Below, piece after piece: positions 17,070 to 26,415 of a stretch of 36,147 nucleotides of DNA. Positions within the stretch are counted from its first letter, which is position 1. Each line of letters begins with the position of its first letter. Origin of the DNA: an uncultured Alphaproteobacteria bacterium (GTDB lineage Bacteria > Pseudomonadota > Alphaproteobacteria > RF32 > CAG-239); NCBI GenBank assembly GCA_900540425.1, contig UQFU01000009.1, positions 1-36,147 on the forward strand. The letters are read 5' to 3'. The notes under the pieces were generated by a model. It made no database searches, was not told the DNA's origin, and saw only the letters and a program-made list of their open reading frames with translations. Position numbers and translations under genes: made by a program.

Positions 17070-17462
17070 CTATACGCGACGTCTTTTCTTCATGCGGCAA
17101 CCATTGTGGGGAATAGGCGTAACATCACGAATGGAAGTGATGGTAAAACCTATAACCTGCAAGGCTCTAATCGCGGATTCGCGTCCGGAACCAGGACCCT
17201 TGACTTCGACCTCCAAGGTTTTCATACCGTGCTCCTGCGCCTTTTTGCCGGCATCTTCGGCGGCAACCTGGGCTGCATAAGGGGTAGATTTACGGGAACC
17301 TTTAAAACCCTGCGCACCGGAAGTTGACCAGGAAACAGTGTTGCCTTGAGCGTCTGTTATCGTAACTCTTGTATTGTTAAAAGTCGAATTCACATGAGCA
17401 ACGCCCGCAGTGATATTCTTCTTTTCTTTTCTTTTCACACGTTGTGATACTGCTTTTGCCAT
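17070..17462 (-). CDS. rpsK: 30S ribosomal protein S11
   Basis: The 130-aa protein carries the S11 signatures [27 protein letters not shown] and [14 protein letters not shown] at the C-terminus. Length matches E. coli S11 (129 aa). S11 sits on the platform of the small subunit next to the mRNA exit. It lies between rpsM (19-nt gap) and rpoA (95-nt gap with a palindrome). Confidence 0.98.
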   Translation of the reverse strand: MAKAVSQRVKRKEKKNITAGVAHVNSTFNNTRVTITDAQGNTVSWSTSGAQGFKGSRKSTPYAAQVAAEDAGKKAQEHGMKTLEVEVKGPGSGRESAIRALQVIGFTITSIRDVTPIPHNGCRMKKRRRV

Positions 17463-17481
17463 TTAACAACTACCCTTCAAA

Positions 17482-17850
17482 CTATTTCTTCTTATTAGCA
17501 ACAGTCTTGCGTTTGCCTTTGCGGGTTCTGGCATTCTGTTTTGTACTCTGCCCCCGAACCGGCAAACCTTTACGGTGCCGCAGACCGCGATAACAACCGA
17601 GGTCCATTAATCTCTTAATATTAACACCGACTTCGCGGCGCAGCTCACCTTCAACCAGAAGGTTGCTGTCAATTTCTTCACGGATTTTTGCAACCTGATC
17701 ATCAGACAACTGATGAACCCGCAAATCCGGAGAAACTCCGGTTTTTGCACAAATGTTTTGAGCAGTTTTTCTTCCAATACCGAAGATATAGGTCAGGGCG
17801 ACTTCTATTTTCTTGGCAGTTGGGATATTTACACCAGCTATACGAGCCAA
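17482..17850 (-). CDS. rpsM: 30S ribosomal protein S13
   Basis: The 122-aa protein has the S13 N-terminus [20 protein letters not shown], the helix-two-turn-helix, the basic [26 protein letters not shown] region (residues 92-117, rRNA contact) and a lysine-rich tail. S13 lies in the head of the 30S subunit and contacts P-site tRNA. It is the first gene after a near-perfect promoter at 17922, so it starts the alpha operon here. rpmJ and infA, common upstream neighbours in other bacteria, are absent. Confidence 0.98.
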   Translation of the reverse strand: MARIAGVNIPTAKKIEVALTYIFGIGRKTAQNICAKTGVSPDLRVHQLSDDQVAKIREEIDSNLLVEGELRREVGVNIKRLMDLGCYRGLRHRKGLPVRGQSTKQNARTRKGKRKTVANKKK

Positions 17851-17921
17851 ATTAACTCTCCATCTCTTATATATTTAAACACATTTAAAAAGTTGATCAC
17901 CACTCTTCAAAATTAAGCCGG

Positions 17922-17949
17922 ATTATATGCTAAATTTTTTTAGTGTCAA
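17922..17949 (-). promoter_or_regulatory. consensus sigma70 promoter of rpsM-rpsK-rpoA
   Basis: Both hexamers are perfect: TTGACA (17944-17949) and TATAAT (17922-17927), with a 16-nt spacer. It lies in the 150-bp adk-rpsM gap, about 72 nt before the rpsM start, and is the best promoter in the window. Confidence 0.85.
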
Positions 17950-17969
17950 CCACCCTTTTTACAAAAATC

Positions 17970-17993
17970 TTGAAAAAAACGCATTTTTTTCAA
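17970..17993. terminator. possible A/T-rich terminator after adk
   Basis: TTGAAAAAAA / TTTTTTTCAA forms a 10-bp stem around a 4-nt loop, 8 nt after the adk stop and just upstream of the rpsM promoter. The stem is weak (A-T only apart from the base), so confidence is moderate. Confidence 0.4.
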
Positions 17994-18000
17994 AAAATTA

Positions 18001-18672
18001 TTACGCCAGCCCTAAAATCGCATCGACCTTTTTGCTGGTTGCTTCAATCGTCCCCGTCCCATCCACACAGCGCAATACACCTTTCTTCTCAAAGTAAGGA
18101 ATTGTCGGATAAGTAAAGGCACGATAATTGACGAGTCTGTTCTGCACCGTCGTCCGGTTATCATCGATTCGCCTGTAAAAATTTGTACCGCCGCACTTGT
18201 CGCAAACCCCGTAAACCTTAGGCTTATGAAACTTGTCATGGTACCCCTCTCCGCAAGTCATACAGGCATAGCGACCGAGAATACGCTCCATGATAATTTC
18301 GTCGGGAACCTGAATCTCAATCACGGCATCCAGCGTGATTCCGCGTTCCGCCAGCATCTTTTCCAAAATCTCCGCTTGCGGCAAAGTCCGCGGAAAACCG
18401 TCGAGAATAAAACCGTTTTTACAGTCGTCCTCCTCGATTCGTTTTGAAACCATGGCAATAATCATCTCATCGGTCACAAAAGAACCGGCATCAAGCAACG
18501 CTTTAATCTCCGACCCCAGCTTAGTTCCTTTGGACGCTTCCGCCCGCAGCATTTCTCCCGTAGACAAGTGGCAAATCCCGGTTTTTTCTTTCAGAAGGCG
18601 TGCCTGGGTGCCTTTACCGCACCCCGGAGCCCCCGTAAAAACGACATGAAGTCCAGAACCGTTTTTGCTCAT
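18001..18672 (-). CDS. adk: adenylate kinase with zinc-type LID
   Basis: The 223-aa enzyme converts ATP + AMP to 2 ADP. The P-loop is GAPGCGKGT (residues 14-22), the AMP-site motif is DGFPRT (91-96), and the long LID carries four cysteines (137, 140, 157, 160; CMTC...CDKC) that would bind a structural zinc. Its ATG overlaps the secY stop (TAATG), so translation is coupled to secY, as in many bacterial spc operons. Confidence 0.97.
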   Translation of the reverse strand: MSKNGSGLHVVFTGAPGCGKGTQARLLKEKTGICHLSTGEMLRAEASKGTKLGSEIKALLDAGSFVTDEMIIAMVSKRIEEDDCKNGFILDGFPRTLPQAEILEKMLAERGITLDAVIEIQVPDEIIMERILGRYACMTCGEGYHDKFHKPKVYGVCDKCGGTNFYRRIDDNRTTVQNRLVNYRAFTYPTIPYFEKKGVLRCVDGTGTIEATSKKVDAILGLA

Positions 18673-20024
18673 TATCTTCTCTTTCCTTTAGAAGCCAGCG
18701 AAGCTTTGCGAATCAGGGATTCATACTGGTAAGCAATCAGATGCGACTGCAACTGGCCGACAAAATCCATGGTAACCTGAACCACGATCAGCAGCGTCGT
18801 TCCGCCGAGAACAAACGGAATTGAAAGTTTTGAAATCAGGATTTCCGGCAAAATACACAAAGCCACCAGATAAACCGCTCCCAAAACCGTCAAGCGCGTA
18901 ACCACATAGTCCAGATACTCGGCCGTATTTTTCCCCGGACGGATACCGGCAATAAAACCGCCGTGTTTTTTCAGATTATCTGCCGTTTCTTCCGGATTGA
19001 ACACGATTGCGGTATAGAAGAAAGCAAAGAACAGAATCAAGGCGGCATAAAGCGTCAGATACAGCGGCTGCCCGTGTCCCAACAGCTGGCTCAGGGTCTG
19101 AACCCACGAAGGACCGTTCTCGGCGCTGAAACTGGCAATCGTAATCGGCAGCAGCAACAATGAACTGGCAAAAATCGGCGGAATAACCCCGGTCGGGTTA
19201 ATCTTCAAAGGCAGATGCGAACTTTCCGCCGTCGAACCGCCGAGCATGGCCGTCCGTTTCGGATACTGAATCGTAATCTTGCGCTGTGCTCTTTCAACCA
19301 GAACAATGATGTAAATCAGAGCCAAAACCATGACCATCAGCATGACAATAACACCAAACGGCAGAGAATCCGTGCGTCCCAATTCAAATGTCTGCGCCAA
19401 AGCGCTCGGAATGCCGGCAATAATACCGACCGTAATAATCAAGGAAGAACCGTTTCCAACCCCGCGGGCAGTAATCTGCTCGCCCAGCCAGACAATAAAC
19501 ATGGTTCCGCCAACCAAAGAAACAACCGTCGTAAACCTGAATACAAATCCCGGATCAACCACCGCAGACATCCCGGCGCTGCCTTTCATGCCTTCCAATC
19601 CGACGGCAATGCCGTATCCTTGAATAATCGTAATCAAAACGGTCAGGATACGGGTATATTGGGTAATTTTGCGATGTCCGGCTTCACCCTCTTTTTTCAG
19701 CGCTTGCAAAGACGGGATAACCGACTGCCCCAGCTGAACAATAATCGAAGCCGAAATATACGGCATAATGTTCAAGGCAAAAATGGTCATACGCTCCAGC
19801 GCACCACCGGCAAACATATTAAACATTCCAAGAATTCCGCCGGAATTACGATCAAAAATGTCTGCCAAAATCTTCGGATCAATTCCCGGAAGCGGAATAA
19901 ACGTCCCCAAACGAAATACGATTAAAGCCATAATGGTAAACCATAATCTTTTTTTCAGTTCGTCAGCCTTGCCCAGGACGGACATATCCAGATTGGCGGC
20001 CATTTTCTCTGCTAGTGATACCAT
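18672..20024 (-). CDS. secY: preprotein translocase subunit SecY
   Basis: The 450-aa protein has ten membrane helices and SecY hallmarks: LGTFIPLPGID at the first periplasmic end, the plug region GGALERMTIFALNIMPYISASI (about residues 72-93), ALIYIIVLVERAQRKITIQYPKR in the C4 loop region, and HGGFIAGIRPGKNTAEYLD. SecY forms the protein-conducting channel with SecE and SecG. It is separated from rplO by 93 nt containing a hairpin. Confidence 0.98.
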   Translation of the reverse strand: MVSLAEKMAANLDMSVLGKADELKKRLWFTIMALIVFRLGTFIPLPGIDPKILADIFDRNSGGILGMFNMFAGGALERMTIFALNIMPYISASIIVQLGQSVIPSLQALKKEGEAGHRKITQYTRILTVLITIIQGYGIAVGLEGMKGSAGMSAVVDPGFVFRFTTVVSLVGGTMFIVWLGEQITARGVGNGSSLIITVGIIAGIPSALAQTFELGRTDSLPFGVIVMLMVMVLALIYIIVLVERAQRKITIQYPKRTAMLGGSTAESSHLPLKINPTGVIPPIFASSLLLLPITIASFSAENGPSWVQTLSQLLGHGQPLYLTLYAALILFFAFFYTAIVFNPEETADNLKKHGGFIAGIRPGKNTAEYLDYVVTRLTVLGAVYLVALCILPEILISKLSIPFVLGGTTLLIVVQVTMDFVGQLQSHLIAYQYESLIRKASLASKGKRR

Positions 20025-20061
20025 TTTATCTTTCCTTAAACTTTATTCTTCTGACAAAAGT

Positions 20062-20106
20062 AAAAAAGGGCAGACGGATACACGCATGTATCCAGACCAC
20101 CCCTTT
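20062..20106 (-). terminator. hairpin with T-run between rplO and secY (possible attenuator)
   Basis: In the minus-strand transcript, AAAGGG pairs with CCCTTT and an inner GGATAC pairs with GTATCC, with internal loops between, followed by TTTTTTACTTTTG. It resembles an intrinsic terminator placed inside the spc operon, where it could reduce secY-adk transcription relative to the ribosomal genes. Confidence 0.55.
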
Positions 20107-20117
20107 AAGAAAAATTA

Positions 20118-20576
20118 CTAAGCTTCAACAATAGTAACTTTACCGCCGGCTTTTTCAACAGCTTCAACAGCTGCCTTGGAAGCCGAATTAACGCTGATGG
20201 CAACCTTGGAAGTCAACGCGCCGCGGGCCAGCAGACGAACACCGTCCAGCTGCTTGTTGACAATGCCGCTGTTCATTAGGGATTCGATGTTGATGGCATC
20301 GGCGTTCAATTTACCGGCATCAATCGCCTTCTGAATAGTATCAAGATTAACAACAGCAAATTCCTTGGCAAACGGATTTTTGAAACCACGCTTCGGAAGT
20401 CTGCGGTAAATCGGCATCTGACCGCCTTCAAAACCGTTGATAGCAACGCCGGAACGGGCTTTTTGACCCTTCTGGCCGTGTCCCGATGTCTTTCCGGAAC
20501 CGCTGCCAATACCGCGGCCAACGCGTTTTGCCGACTTTCTGGCGCCTTCGTTGTCTTTAATTTCATTAAGTTTCAT
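20118..20576 (-). CDS. rplO: 50S ribosomal protein L15
   Basis: The 152-aa protein has the L15 N-terminal Gly/Arg-rich arm ([20 protein letters not shown]), which reaches into 23S r[20 protein letters not shown], and a globular C-terminus ending in an Ala-rich [10 protein letters not shown] motif. It lies in the usual place before secY. The 136-nt gap upstream (to rpmD) is unusually long for this operon and holds a large inverted repeat. Confidence 0.98.
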   Translation of the reverse strand: MKLNEIKDNEGARKSAKRVGRGIGSGSGKTSGHGQKGQKARSGVAINGFEGGQMPIYRRLPKRGFKNPFAKEFAVVNLDTIQKAIDAGKLNADAINIESLMNSGIVNKQLDGVRLLARGALTSKVAISVNSASKAAVEAVEKAGGKVTIVEA

Positions 20577-20616
20577 ATCTTTTCACCTTTTATAAAGCAT
20601 TCATCTAAAATCCGAT

Positions 20617-20700
20617 AAAGTGGTGCGCAGCAAAGTTATTTTCAAGCGAAGTGCATATCCAGTTGCATGAGCGAGAAGATAACCGGCATGACACCACTTT
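20617..20700. repeat. 84-nt nested inverted repeat between rpmD and rplO
   Basis: Outer arms AAAGTGGTG (20617-20625) and CACCACTTT (20692-20700) are perfect. Inside, GTTATTTTC (20635-20643) faces GAGAAGATAAC (20673-20683) and a TGCAT / TTGCAT pair lies at the centre. It can form a long branched or stacked hairpin in the spc operon mRNA, or a cruciform in DNA. The strand is not settled by the wobble pairs. Confidence 0.55.
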
Positions 20701-20712
20701 TGCGAATTTTAC

Positions 20713-20895
20713 TTACTCGGAAACGCGAACCAGATGACTAACCTTTTTAATCATTCCGCGAATAGCCGGAGTATCTTCCAACTCAACGGTCTTCCCCATT
20801 TTGGTCAGACCCAGGCCGCGCAGGTTAGCTTTTTGGATTTCCGGACGTCCGATGGTACTTCCGGTCTGCGTAACTTTAATCATCTTTTTCGACAT
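20713..20895 (-). CDS. rpmD: 50S ribosomal protein L30
   Basis: The 60-aa protein matches bacterial L30 in size and motif: [13 protein letters not shown], then [17 protein letters not shown] and [14 protein letters not shown]. It lies 2 nt after rpsE. Its downstream gap to rplO contains the large inverted repeat. Confidence 0.97.
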   Translation of the reverse strand: MSKKMIKVTQTGSTIGRPEIQKANLRGLGLTKMGKTVELEDTPAIRGMIKKVSHLVRVSE

Positions 20896-20897
20896 GA

Positions 20898-21455
20898 TTA
20901 AGCCTCCTCAACTTTGGTATTGGAAGTATTTTCACGACGGCTGACAATATCACCAACTTTCTTGCCGCGTTTTGCCGCAACCATTCTCGGTGAATTGATT
21001 GACTGCAGGGCATCAAACGTTGCCTTAATCATATTGTAGGGATTATTGGAACCCAATGATTTTGCAACCACGTCCTGCACGCCCAAAACTTCAAAAATAG
21101 CGCGCATCGGGCCGCCGGCAATAACACCGGTACCGGCAGGAGCAGTTCTCAAAATAACTTTCCCTGCACCAAAGCGGCCGTTCACGTCATGGTGAAGGGT
21201 TCTGCCTTCACGCAACGGAATGCGTACCATATTTTTCTTAGCTTCATTGGTAGCCTTGACAATAGCGTCCGGAACCTCGGTCGCTTTGCCGGAACCGTAG
21301 CCGACGCGGCCTTTTTGGTCACCGACGACAACGACGGCGGCAAAAGACATATTGCGTCCGCCCTTAACAGTTTTAGCTACACGATTGATGTAAACCAGTT
21401 TATCAACCAGTTCATCTTTTTTCTCTGCCTTACGACGATCTACAGCTTGTGCCAT
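20898..21455 (-). CDS. rpsE: 30S ribosomal protein S5
   Basis: The 185-aa protein has the S5 double-stranded-RNA-binding-type N-terminus ([14 protein letters not shown]), [20 protein letters not shown], and the C-terminal [16 protein letters not shown] motif. It is about 18 aa longer than E. coli S5 because of N- and C-terminal extensions. S5 is involved in decoding accuracy and mRNA unwinding. Confidence 0.98.
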   Translation of the reverse strand: MAQAVDRRKAEKKDELVDKLVYINRVAKTVKGGRNMSFAAVVVVGDQKGRVGYGSGKATEVPDAIVKATNEAKKNMVRIPLREGRTLHHDVNGRFGAGKVILRTAPAGTGVIAGGPMRAIFEVLGVQDVVAKSLGSNNPYNMIKATFDALQSINSPRMVAAKRGKKVGDIVSRRENTSNTKVEEA

Positions 21456-21465
21456 ACTTATTCTC

Positions 21466-21828
21466 CTAGAATTTCAAACCAGCTTCACGAGCTGCATCAG
21501 CCAAAGCTTTAACACGACCATGATAGATATAGCCGCCGCGGTCAAAAACAACTTCGCTGACCCCGGACTTGGCTGCTCTCTCTGCAACAACCTTACCGAT
21601 AAAGCTGGCAGCTTCAACGGTAGAGGACTTTTTAATGCTGTCTCTGATTTCCTTGTCCAAGGTAGAAGCAGAAACAACTGTTGCACCTTTAGCATCGTCG
21701 ATAATCTGCGCATAGATATGCTTACCGCTGCGGAAGACTGAAAGTCTCAGTTTTCCGTTGGCAGCGTTTTTCAAAGCGATTCTAACGCGCGCTTTTCTCT
21801 TTTTTAACAATTCTCTTGGCGTATTCAT
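21466..21828 (-). CDS. rplR: 50S ribosomal protein L18
   Basis: The 120-aa protein has the L18 pattern [26 protein letters not shown] and [23 protein letters not shown] (residues 94-116). L18 binds 5S rRNA in the central protuberance. It lies between rplF (11-nt gap) and rpsE (10-nt gap). Confidence 0.98.
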   Translation of the reverse strand: MNTPRELLKKRKARVRIALKNAANGKLRLSVFRSGKHIYAQIIDDAKGATVVSASTLDKEIRDSIKKSSTVEAASFIGKVVAERAAKSGVSEVVFDRGGYIYHGRVKALADAAREAGLKF

Positions 21829-21839
21829 TAAATTAATCC

Positions 21840-22376
21840 TTATTTCTTCTTGCCTTCTTTGCGACGGACATATTCGCCTTCTTTTCTGATACCTTTGCCT
21901 TTGTAGGGTTCCGGTTTTCTGAATTCGCGAATTTCCGCGGCAACCTGGCCGACTAATTGTTTATCCGCACCTGAGATACTGATGTTTGTAGCGCTCGGGC
22001 ATGCAATTTTAACACCTTCCGGAGCCGGGAAAATCACATCATGGGAATATCCCAAAGACAAAATCAGTTTTGTTCCTTCGACACGGGCTTTATAACCAAC
22101 CCCCAGCAGTTCCAGATTTCTGGTAAAGCCTTCGCTGACACCCTTAATCATGGTGTTGATATTGGCTCTTGTGGTTCCCCACAAAGCTCTGGATTGCTTG
22201 GAATCAGACAAAGGAGAAACACGTACGGCATTTTCCTCTAACTTGGCGGCAACATGGCTGGCATCAAAACTGCAGCTCAGTTCGCCCAATTTTCCTTTCG
22301 CGGTAACTGTGTTGTCATTAATAACCACAGTAACGCCGGCAGGGATAGTAACCGGATATTTACCAACTCTAGACAT
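21840..22376 (-). CDS. rplF: 50S ribosomal protein L6
   Basis: The 178-aa protein carries the two tandem L6 domains, with [15 protein letters not shown] at the start and [24 protein letters not shown] at the end (residues 155-178), where the conserved PYKGKG motif binds 23S rRNA near the GTPase centre. It has standard length and position. Confidence 0.98.
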   Translation of the reverse strand: MSRVGKYPVTIPAGVTVVINDNTVTAKGKLGELSCSFDASHVAAKLEENAVRVSPLSDSKQSRALWGTTRANINTMIKGVSEGFTRNLELLGVGYKARVEGTKLILSLGYSHDVIFPAPEGVKIACPSATNISISGADKQLVGQVAAEIREFRKPEPYKGKGIRKEGEYVRRKEGKKK

Positions 22377-22388
22377 CCATTTTCTCCC

Positions 22389-22787
22389 TTAAAATACCTG
22401 ACACAGAATTTCGCCGCCGACATTGGCCTTGCGGGCTTCATGATCGCTCATTACGCCTTGCGGAGTAGAAACGATGGAAATACCCAGGCCGTTGTATACT
22501 CTCGGCAAATCGCGAACGCTTGAATAAACGCGGCGGCCCGGAGTAGACACGCGGTAAATTTCTGTAATAACACCAGTACCTTCATGGTACTTCAATTTAA
22601 TATTCAGTTCATCAACGCCGGCGCGAACATTGCGCTTTTCATACCCGGCAATGTAGCCTTCGCGTTTCAAAACTTCCAAAACATTTTCACGCAGGCGGGA
22701 AGCCGGTGAGACAACCTCACTTTTCTTCGCTCTTTGTGCGTTTCTAATGCGTGTGAGCATATCGCCCAAAGTATCAGACATAGACAT
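22389..22787 (-). CDS. rpsH: 30S ribosomal protein S8
   Basis: The 132-aa protein has the S8 start [14 protein letters not shown], the central beta domain, and the C-terminal [19 protein letters not shown] signature that binds helix 21 of 16S rRNA. In E. coli S8 also represses the spc operon; no matching mRNA target was identified here. AGGAG lies 9 nt before the first ATG. Confidence 0.98.
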   Translation of the reverse strand: MSMSDTLGDMLTRIRNAQRAKKSEVVSPASRLRENVLEVLKREGYIAGYEKRNVRAGVDELNIKLKYHEGTGVITEIYRVSTPGRRVYSSVRDLPRVYNGLGISIVSTPQGVMSDHEARKANVGGEILCQVF

Positions 22788-22799
22788 GATCTCACTCTC

Positions 22800-23105
22800 C
22801 TACCAACTAGATTTTACCAAACCCGGAATTTCGCCAAACCCAGCCATATCTCTGAGCTCGCTGCGGCCTAAGCCGAACTTCCGGTAATAACCGCGGGAAC
22901 GCCCTGTCAGTTTGCAACGGTTGCGGAAACGAATCCGTGCCGAGTTGCGGGGCAGTTCTGCCAATTTCAAAGTCGCCTGGAATCTCTCTTCCGGAGAAAT
23001 GGTCTTGTCCATTACGATCTTTTTCAGCTTCGAACGGCGGTTAGCAAATTTTTCCGCCATCTTGGCTCTTTTCAGGTTTCTGTAAACCGAACTTGTTTTT
23101 GCCAT
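22800..23105 (-). CDS. rpsN: 30S ribosomal protein S14 (zinc-free type)
   Basis: The 101-aa protein is the long form without the two CxxC zinc motifs. It has LPRNSARIRFRNRCKLTGRS and the RKFGLGRSELRDMA C-terminal signature. S14 lies in the 30S head. It is 13 nt after rplE and 12 nt before rpsH. Confidence 0.98.
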   Translation of the reverse strand: MAKTSSVYRNLKRAKMAEKFANRRSKLKKIVMDKTISPEERFQATLKLAELPRNSARIRFRNRCKLTGRSRGYYRKFGLGRSELRDMAGFGEIPGLVKSSW

Positions 23106-23118
23106 ATTCTAATCTCCG

Positions 23119-23658
23119 TTATTTCTTGCAGGGCAAGTTGAAACCAGTGAGAAGAGCCTTAGCTTCTTCATCAGACTTGGCGGTTGTACAAATGACGACA
23201 TCAAGACCACGGACGTTTTCAACCTTGTCATAGTTGATTTCCGGGAAAATGATTTGTTCTTTAATGCCGAATGCAAAGTTTCCTCTGCCGTCAAAGTTCT
23301 TTCCGCTGATACCATGAAAGTCTCTGACGCGCGGCAGGGCCATATTGACCAATCTCTCGAGGAACTCATACATTCTGTCTGAACGCAATGTTACCTTGCA
23401 ACCGATCGGCATACCTTCTCTCAGTTTGAAAGTTGCAATAGACTTGCGGGCTTTGGTCATAACCGGTTTCTGTCCGGCAATCAAAGTCAGCTCATCCATG
23501 GCATTGGTAAGCTTTTTCTTGTCTGTAACCGCGTCGCCGACGCCCATGTTCAAGACAATCTTAGTCAGTTTAGGTATCTCATGCTTGTTCTGATAACCGA
23601 ATTTTTCCACAAGAGATTTTTTTATGACCTCATTATACAGTTTTTCAAAGTTTGTCAT
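23119..23658 (-). CDS. rplE: 50S ribosomal protein L5
   Basis: The 179-aa protein equals E. coli L5 in length. It has [35 protein letters not shown] and [18 protein letters not shown]5 binds 5S rRNA and contacts P-site tRNA. The spacing to rplX is 11 nt. Confidence 0.98.
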   Translation of the reverse strand: MTNFEKLYNEVIKKSLVEKFGYQNKHEIPKLTKIVLNMGVGDAVTDKKKLTNAMDELTLIAGQKPVMTKARKSIATFKLREGMPIGCKVTLRSDRMYEFLERLVNMALPRVRDFHGISGKNFDGRGNFAFGIKEQIIFPEINYDKVENVRGLDVVICTTAKSDEEAKALLTGFNLPCKK

Positions 23659-23669
23659 AAATTTTTCTC

Positions 23670-23987
23670 CTATTTATCGATTACTTCACCGGATTTGCGG
23701 GCAACGCGCACTTTCTTTCCATCAACTTCCTTGTAACCGACTTTGGTAGGCTTGCCGGATTTGGCATCAACCAAAGCAACATTGGAAACGTGGATCGGTG
23801 CTTCTTTTGTAACAATGCCGCCAGGAGTAGTTTGGCTGGGTTTGGTGTGTCTTTTTACCAGATTAACACCCTGAACAACCACTTTACCCTCTTTAGGCAT
23901 AGCTTTTACAACTTCACCGTTTTTACCTTTGTCGTCGCCAGACAGGACAACAACCTGGTCACCCTTTTTAATTTTCATCTTAGGCAT
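23670..23987 (-). CDS. rplX: 50S ribosomal protein L24
   Basis: The 105-aa protein has the KOW motif near the start ([23 protein letters not shown]), followed by [17 protein letters not shown], which is typical of L24. L24 is an early assembly protein near the tunnel exit. It starts 1 nt after the rplN stop, so coupling is likely. Confidence 0.98.
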   Translation of the reverse strand: MPKMKIKKGDQVVVLSGDDKGKNGEVVKAMPKEGKVVVQGVNLVKRHTKPSQTTPGGIVTKEAPIHVSNVALVDAKSGKPTKVGYKEVDGKKVRVARKSGEVIDK

Positions 23988-23988
23988 C

Positions 23989-24357
23989 TTATAAGACCTC
24001 CGGTGCTAATGAAATAATTTTCATAAATTTCTTGGCACGCAGTTCTCTGGTAACAGGCCCAAAGATACGGGTACCGATCGGCTCGCCGTCTTTGTTGACC
24101 AGCACAGCCGCATTCTTGTCAAAACGGATTACACTGCCGTCTTTACGTCTGATGTCGCTGGCCGTACGAACGATAACAGCCTTCTGGACATCGCCTTTTT
24201 TTACACGACCCTTGGGGATGGCGTCTTTAACCGACACAACGATAATATCCCCTACTGTTGCGTGCATTCTCTTGGACCCGCCAAGAACTTTAATGCACTG
24301 CACCTGACGAGCGCCGGAATTATCGGCAACATCAAGGGTGGTTTGCATCTGTATCAT
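23989..24357 (-). CDS. rplN: 50S ribosomal protein L14
   Basis: The 122-aa protein starts [19 protein letters not shown] and ends [12 protein letters not shown], both diagnostic of L14. L14 lies at the subunit interface and is the docking site for silencing factor RsfS. The gap to rpsQ upstream is 18 nt. Confidence 0.98.
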   Translation of the reverse strand: MIQMQTTLDVADNSGARQVQCIKVLGGSKRMHATVGDIIVVSVKDAIPKGRVKKGDVQKAVIVRTASDIRRKDGSVIRFDKNAAVLVNKDGEPIGTRIFGPVTRELRAKKFMKIISLAPEVL

Positions 24358-24375
24358 TTTTTAATTCCTTCTTTT

Positions 24376-24612
24376 CTAGGCGTTATCAACTAATACAGTC
24401 CAACATTTGTTTTTAGAAATCGGCTTGGATTCTTCAATCTTAACCGTATCTCCGACTTTGAACTGGTTATTCTCATCATGAGCGGCATATTTTTTGCTCT
24501 TCTTGATGAATTTCTTATAAACCGGATGCATAACCTGACGTTCAACTTTAACAACGACGGTCTTATCCTGCTTATCACTAACAACAACACCTTGAAGAAT
24601 TCTTTTAGGCAT
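24376..24612 (-). CDS. rpsQ: 30S ribosomal protein S17
   Basis: The 78-aa protein begins at the ATG at 24612 ([13 protein letters not shown]), with AGGAG 7 nt upstream; the frame is open further upstream but that would overlap rpmC. The S17 OB-fold motifs are [26 protein letters not shown] (residues 17-42) and [17 protein letters not shown]. It is a primary 16S rRNA binder. Confidence 0.97.
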   Translation of the reverse strand: MPKRILQGVVVSDKQDKTVVVKVERQVMHPVYKKFIKKSKKYAAHDENNQFKVGDTVKIEESKPISKNKCWTVLVDNA

Positions 24613-24622
24613 ATCTTTTCTC

Positions 24623-24823
24623 CTAACTATTCTTCTTGCGCTCAGTAATGAGCGTGTTGATTTTTGCAATATCCCGACGGACACTTCTTATTACCGCAGT
24701 ATTAGACAATTGTCCAGTAGAATGTTGGATTCTTAAGTTTAATTGTTCCTTTTTGAGTTCCAACAGCTTCTTTTCGAGTTCATCAATGCTCATAGCACGA
24801 AGATCTTTAATCTTATTAGCCAT
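24623..24823 (-). CDS. rpmC: 50S ribosomal protein L29
   Basis: The 66-aa, two-helix protein has the L29 pattern [20 protein letters not shown] and a C-terminal [16 protein letters not shown]. It sits near the tunnel exit next to L23. It begins 2 nt after rplP. Confidence 0.97.
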   Translation of the reverse strand: MANKIKDLRAMSIDELEKKLLELKKEQLNLRIQHSTGQLSNTAVIRSVRRDIAKINTLITERKKNS

Positions 24824-24825
24824 TA

Positions 24826-25251
24826 TTATTCTCCTTGCTCTGAAGCTAATTTTTTAACAAACTTTGTCTTAATCGGAAGTTTGGCGGCAGCCAAAGCAAA
24901 ACCCTCGCGGGCTGTGGCTTCGTCAACACCTTCGACTTCAAACAAAATACGGCCGGGTTTGATACGGACAGCCCAGTATTCGGGAGCGCCCTTACCTTTA
25001 CCCATACGGACTTCGGCAGGTTTGTCAGAAACCGGAACATCCGGGAAAACTCTGATCCACAACTGCCCTGCTCTTTTCATTGCGCGGGTTACAGCGCGAC
25101 GGGCGGCTTCAATCTGACGTGCGGTAACACGTTCCGGAGTAAGCGCCTTCAGTCCGTAAGAACCGAAACTCAACTGTGATCCGCCTTTGGCATTGCCGTG
25201 AATACGGCCTTTATGCTGCTTGCGGAACTTAATACGTTTTGGACTTAACAT
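24826..25251 (-). CDS. rplP: 50S ribosomal protein L16
   Basis: The 141-aa protein shows [16 protein letters not shown], the [18 protein letters not shown] helix and [24 protein letters not shown] (region 61-84). L16 contacts A-site tRNA and organises the peptidyl-transferase region. The gap upstream to rpsC is 111 nt, the longest in the S10 part. Confidence 0.98.
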   Translation of the reverse strand: MLSPKRIKFRKQHKGRIHGNAKGGSQLSFGSYGLKALTPERVTARQIEAARRAVTRAMKRAGQLWIRVFPDVPVSDKPAEVRMGKGKGAPEYWAVRIKPGRILFEVEGVDEATAREGFALAAAKLPIKTKFVKKLASEQGE

Positions 25252-25273
25252 TTTACTTTTACCTTTTTCTTAT

Positions 25274-25351
25274 CTAGACGGTTGTTTTACGCGACACCTC
25301 AAAGCCAATCTGAAGAACATCGCCCTTGATTTTGACTTTAGGGCCGCGCAA
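25274..25351 (-). other. coding-like 25-codon frame or hairpin in the rpsC-rplP gap
   Basis: A TTG-initiated frame reads RGPKVKIKGDVLQIGFEV... and ends with TAG. Its composition looks coding, but AGGAG is only 2 nt from the TTG, so initiation there is doubtful. The same bases can form a stem TTTTGCGCG / CGCGTAAAA (one G-U pair, minus strand only) enclosing GCCCT / AGGGC. It may be a leader-type structure, a decayed gene end or a small protein; I cannot decide. Confidence 0.3.
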
Positions 25352-25362
25352 AACTCCTGTTC

Positions 25363-26034
25363 CTATTTCTGTTCAGCCAACTTTTTATCCTGCGCCATCG
25401 GATCGTGAGCCATAATTTCGCCCTTGTAGATCCAGACCTTTACACCGCAAGCACCATAAGTTGTGTGAGCCGTCGAGGTAGCATAATCAATGTCCGCACG
25501 CAATGTGTGCAAAGGAACGCGCCCCTCGCGGTAATATTCGGTTCTGGCAATTTCGGCGCCGCCGAGACGACCCGAACAGCTGACCTTAATACCTTCAGCA
25601 CCCAAGCGCAGAGCAGACTGCATAACGCGCTTCATGGCACGGCGGAAAGCAACGCGTCTTTCCAACTGTTGTGCAACGCTGTCGGCAACCAGCTGGGCAT
25701 CCAGTTCCGGCTTTCTGACTTCCAGAATATTCAACTGAACTTCGGCATCGGTCATCTTCTGAATCTGGCTTCTCAGATTTTCAATATCCTGGCCTTTTTT
25801 ACCGATAACGACGCCCGGTCTTGCAGAGTGAATTGTAACTCTGGCTTTCTTGGCAGGACGTTCAATGACGATTCTGCTAATACCGGCTTGAGCCAATTTC
25901 TCTTTCAGGAATTCTTTAATTTTCAAGTCTTCATGCAGATAATCAGCATATTTATCATTACCGGCATACCAACGGGAATCCCAGGTACGGTTAACACCCA
26001 AACGAAGACTGGTAGGATTTACTTTCTGTCCCAT
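25363..26034 (-). CDS. rpsC: 30S ribosomal protein S3
   Basis: The 223-aa protein starts at the ATG at 26034 ([20 protein letters not shown]), with GGGGAG 7 nt upstream. It has the KH domain with [14 protein letters not shown] and the C-terminal [20 protein letters not shown] motif, which lines the mRNA entry tunnel. It lies 4 nt after rplV. Confidence 0.98.
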   Translation of the reverse strand: MGQKVNPTSLRLGVNRTWDSRWYAGNDKYADYLHEDLKIKEFLKEKLAQAGISRIVIERPAKKARVTIHSARPGVVIGKKGQDIENLRSQIQKMTDAEVQLNILEVRKPELDAQLVADSVAQQLERRVAFRRAMKRVMQSALRLGAEGIKVSCSGRLGGAEIARTEYYREGRVPLHTLRADIDYATSTAHTTYGACGVKVWIYKGEIMAHDPMAQDKKLAEQK

Positions 26035-26038
26035 TAGC

Positions 26039-26413
26039 TTACTCCCCGCGCTCTGCAACAATGATAGTCAGATTGGAGAAAGGCTTCAAAATTCTGGCCC
26101 CTCTGCCGCGTGCTCTTGCATGCATGCGCTTCATAACTAAACCTTTGCCCACATAAGCTTCTTTAACAAAAAGCTTATCAATGTTCAACTGATGATTATT
26201 TTCGGCATTGGCGATTGCAGACTGCAATACAGCCAGTGCGGTTTTAGCAATTCTCTTCTTCGAAAAGCTCAGCTCGGCAACTGCCTTGGCAGCATCCAAA
26301 CCGCGAACAGATTGAGCAACGAGGTTCAGTTTTCTTGGGCTGGTGCGAATAGAATGGCAAACGGCCAAAGCCTCATTTGCAGCTACTCTTCTTGCATCTT
26401 TAGATTTTGCCAT
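26039..26413 (-). CDS. rplV: 50S ribosomal protein L22
   Basis: The 124-aa protein has [19 protein letters not shown] and the long hairpin region ending in [20 protein letters not shown], whose tip narrows the exit tunnel. The N-terminal extension is about 13 aa compared with E. coli L22. It begins 2 nt after rpsS. Confidence 0.98.
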   Translation of the reverse strand: MAKSKDARRVAANEALAVCHSIRTSPRKLNLVAQSVRGLDAAKAVAELSFSKKRIAKTALAVLQSAIANAENNHQLNIDKLFVKEAYVGKGLVMKRMHARARGRGARILKPFSNLTIIVAERGE

Positions 26414-26415
26414 AA

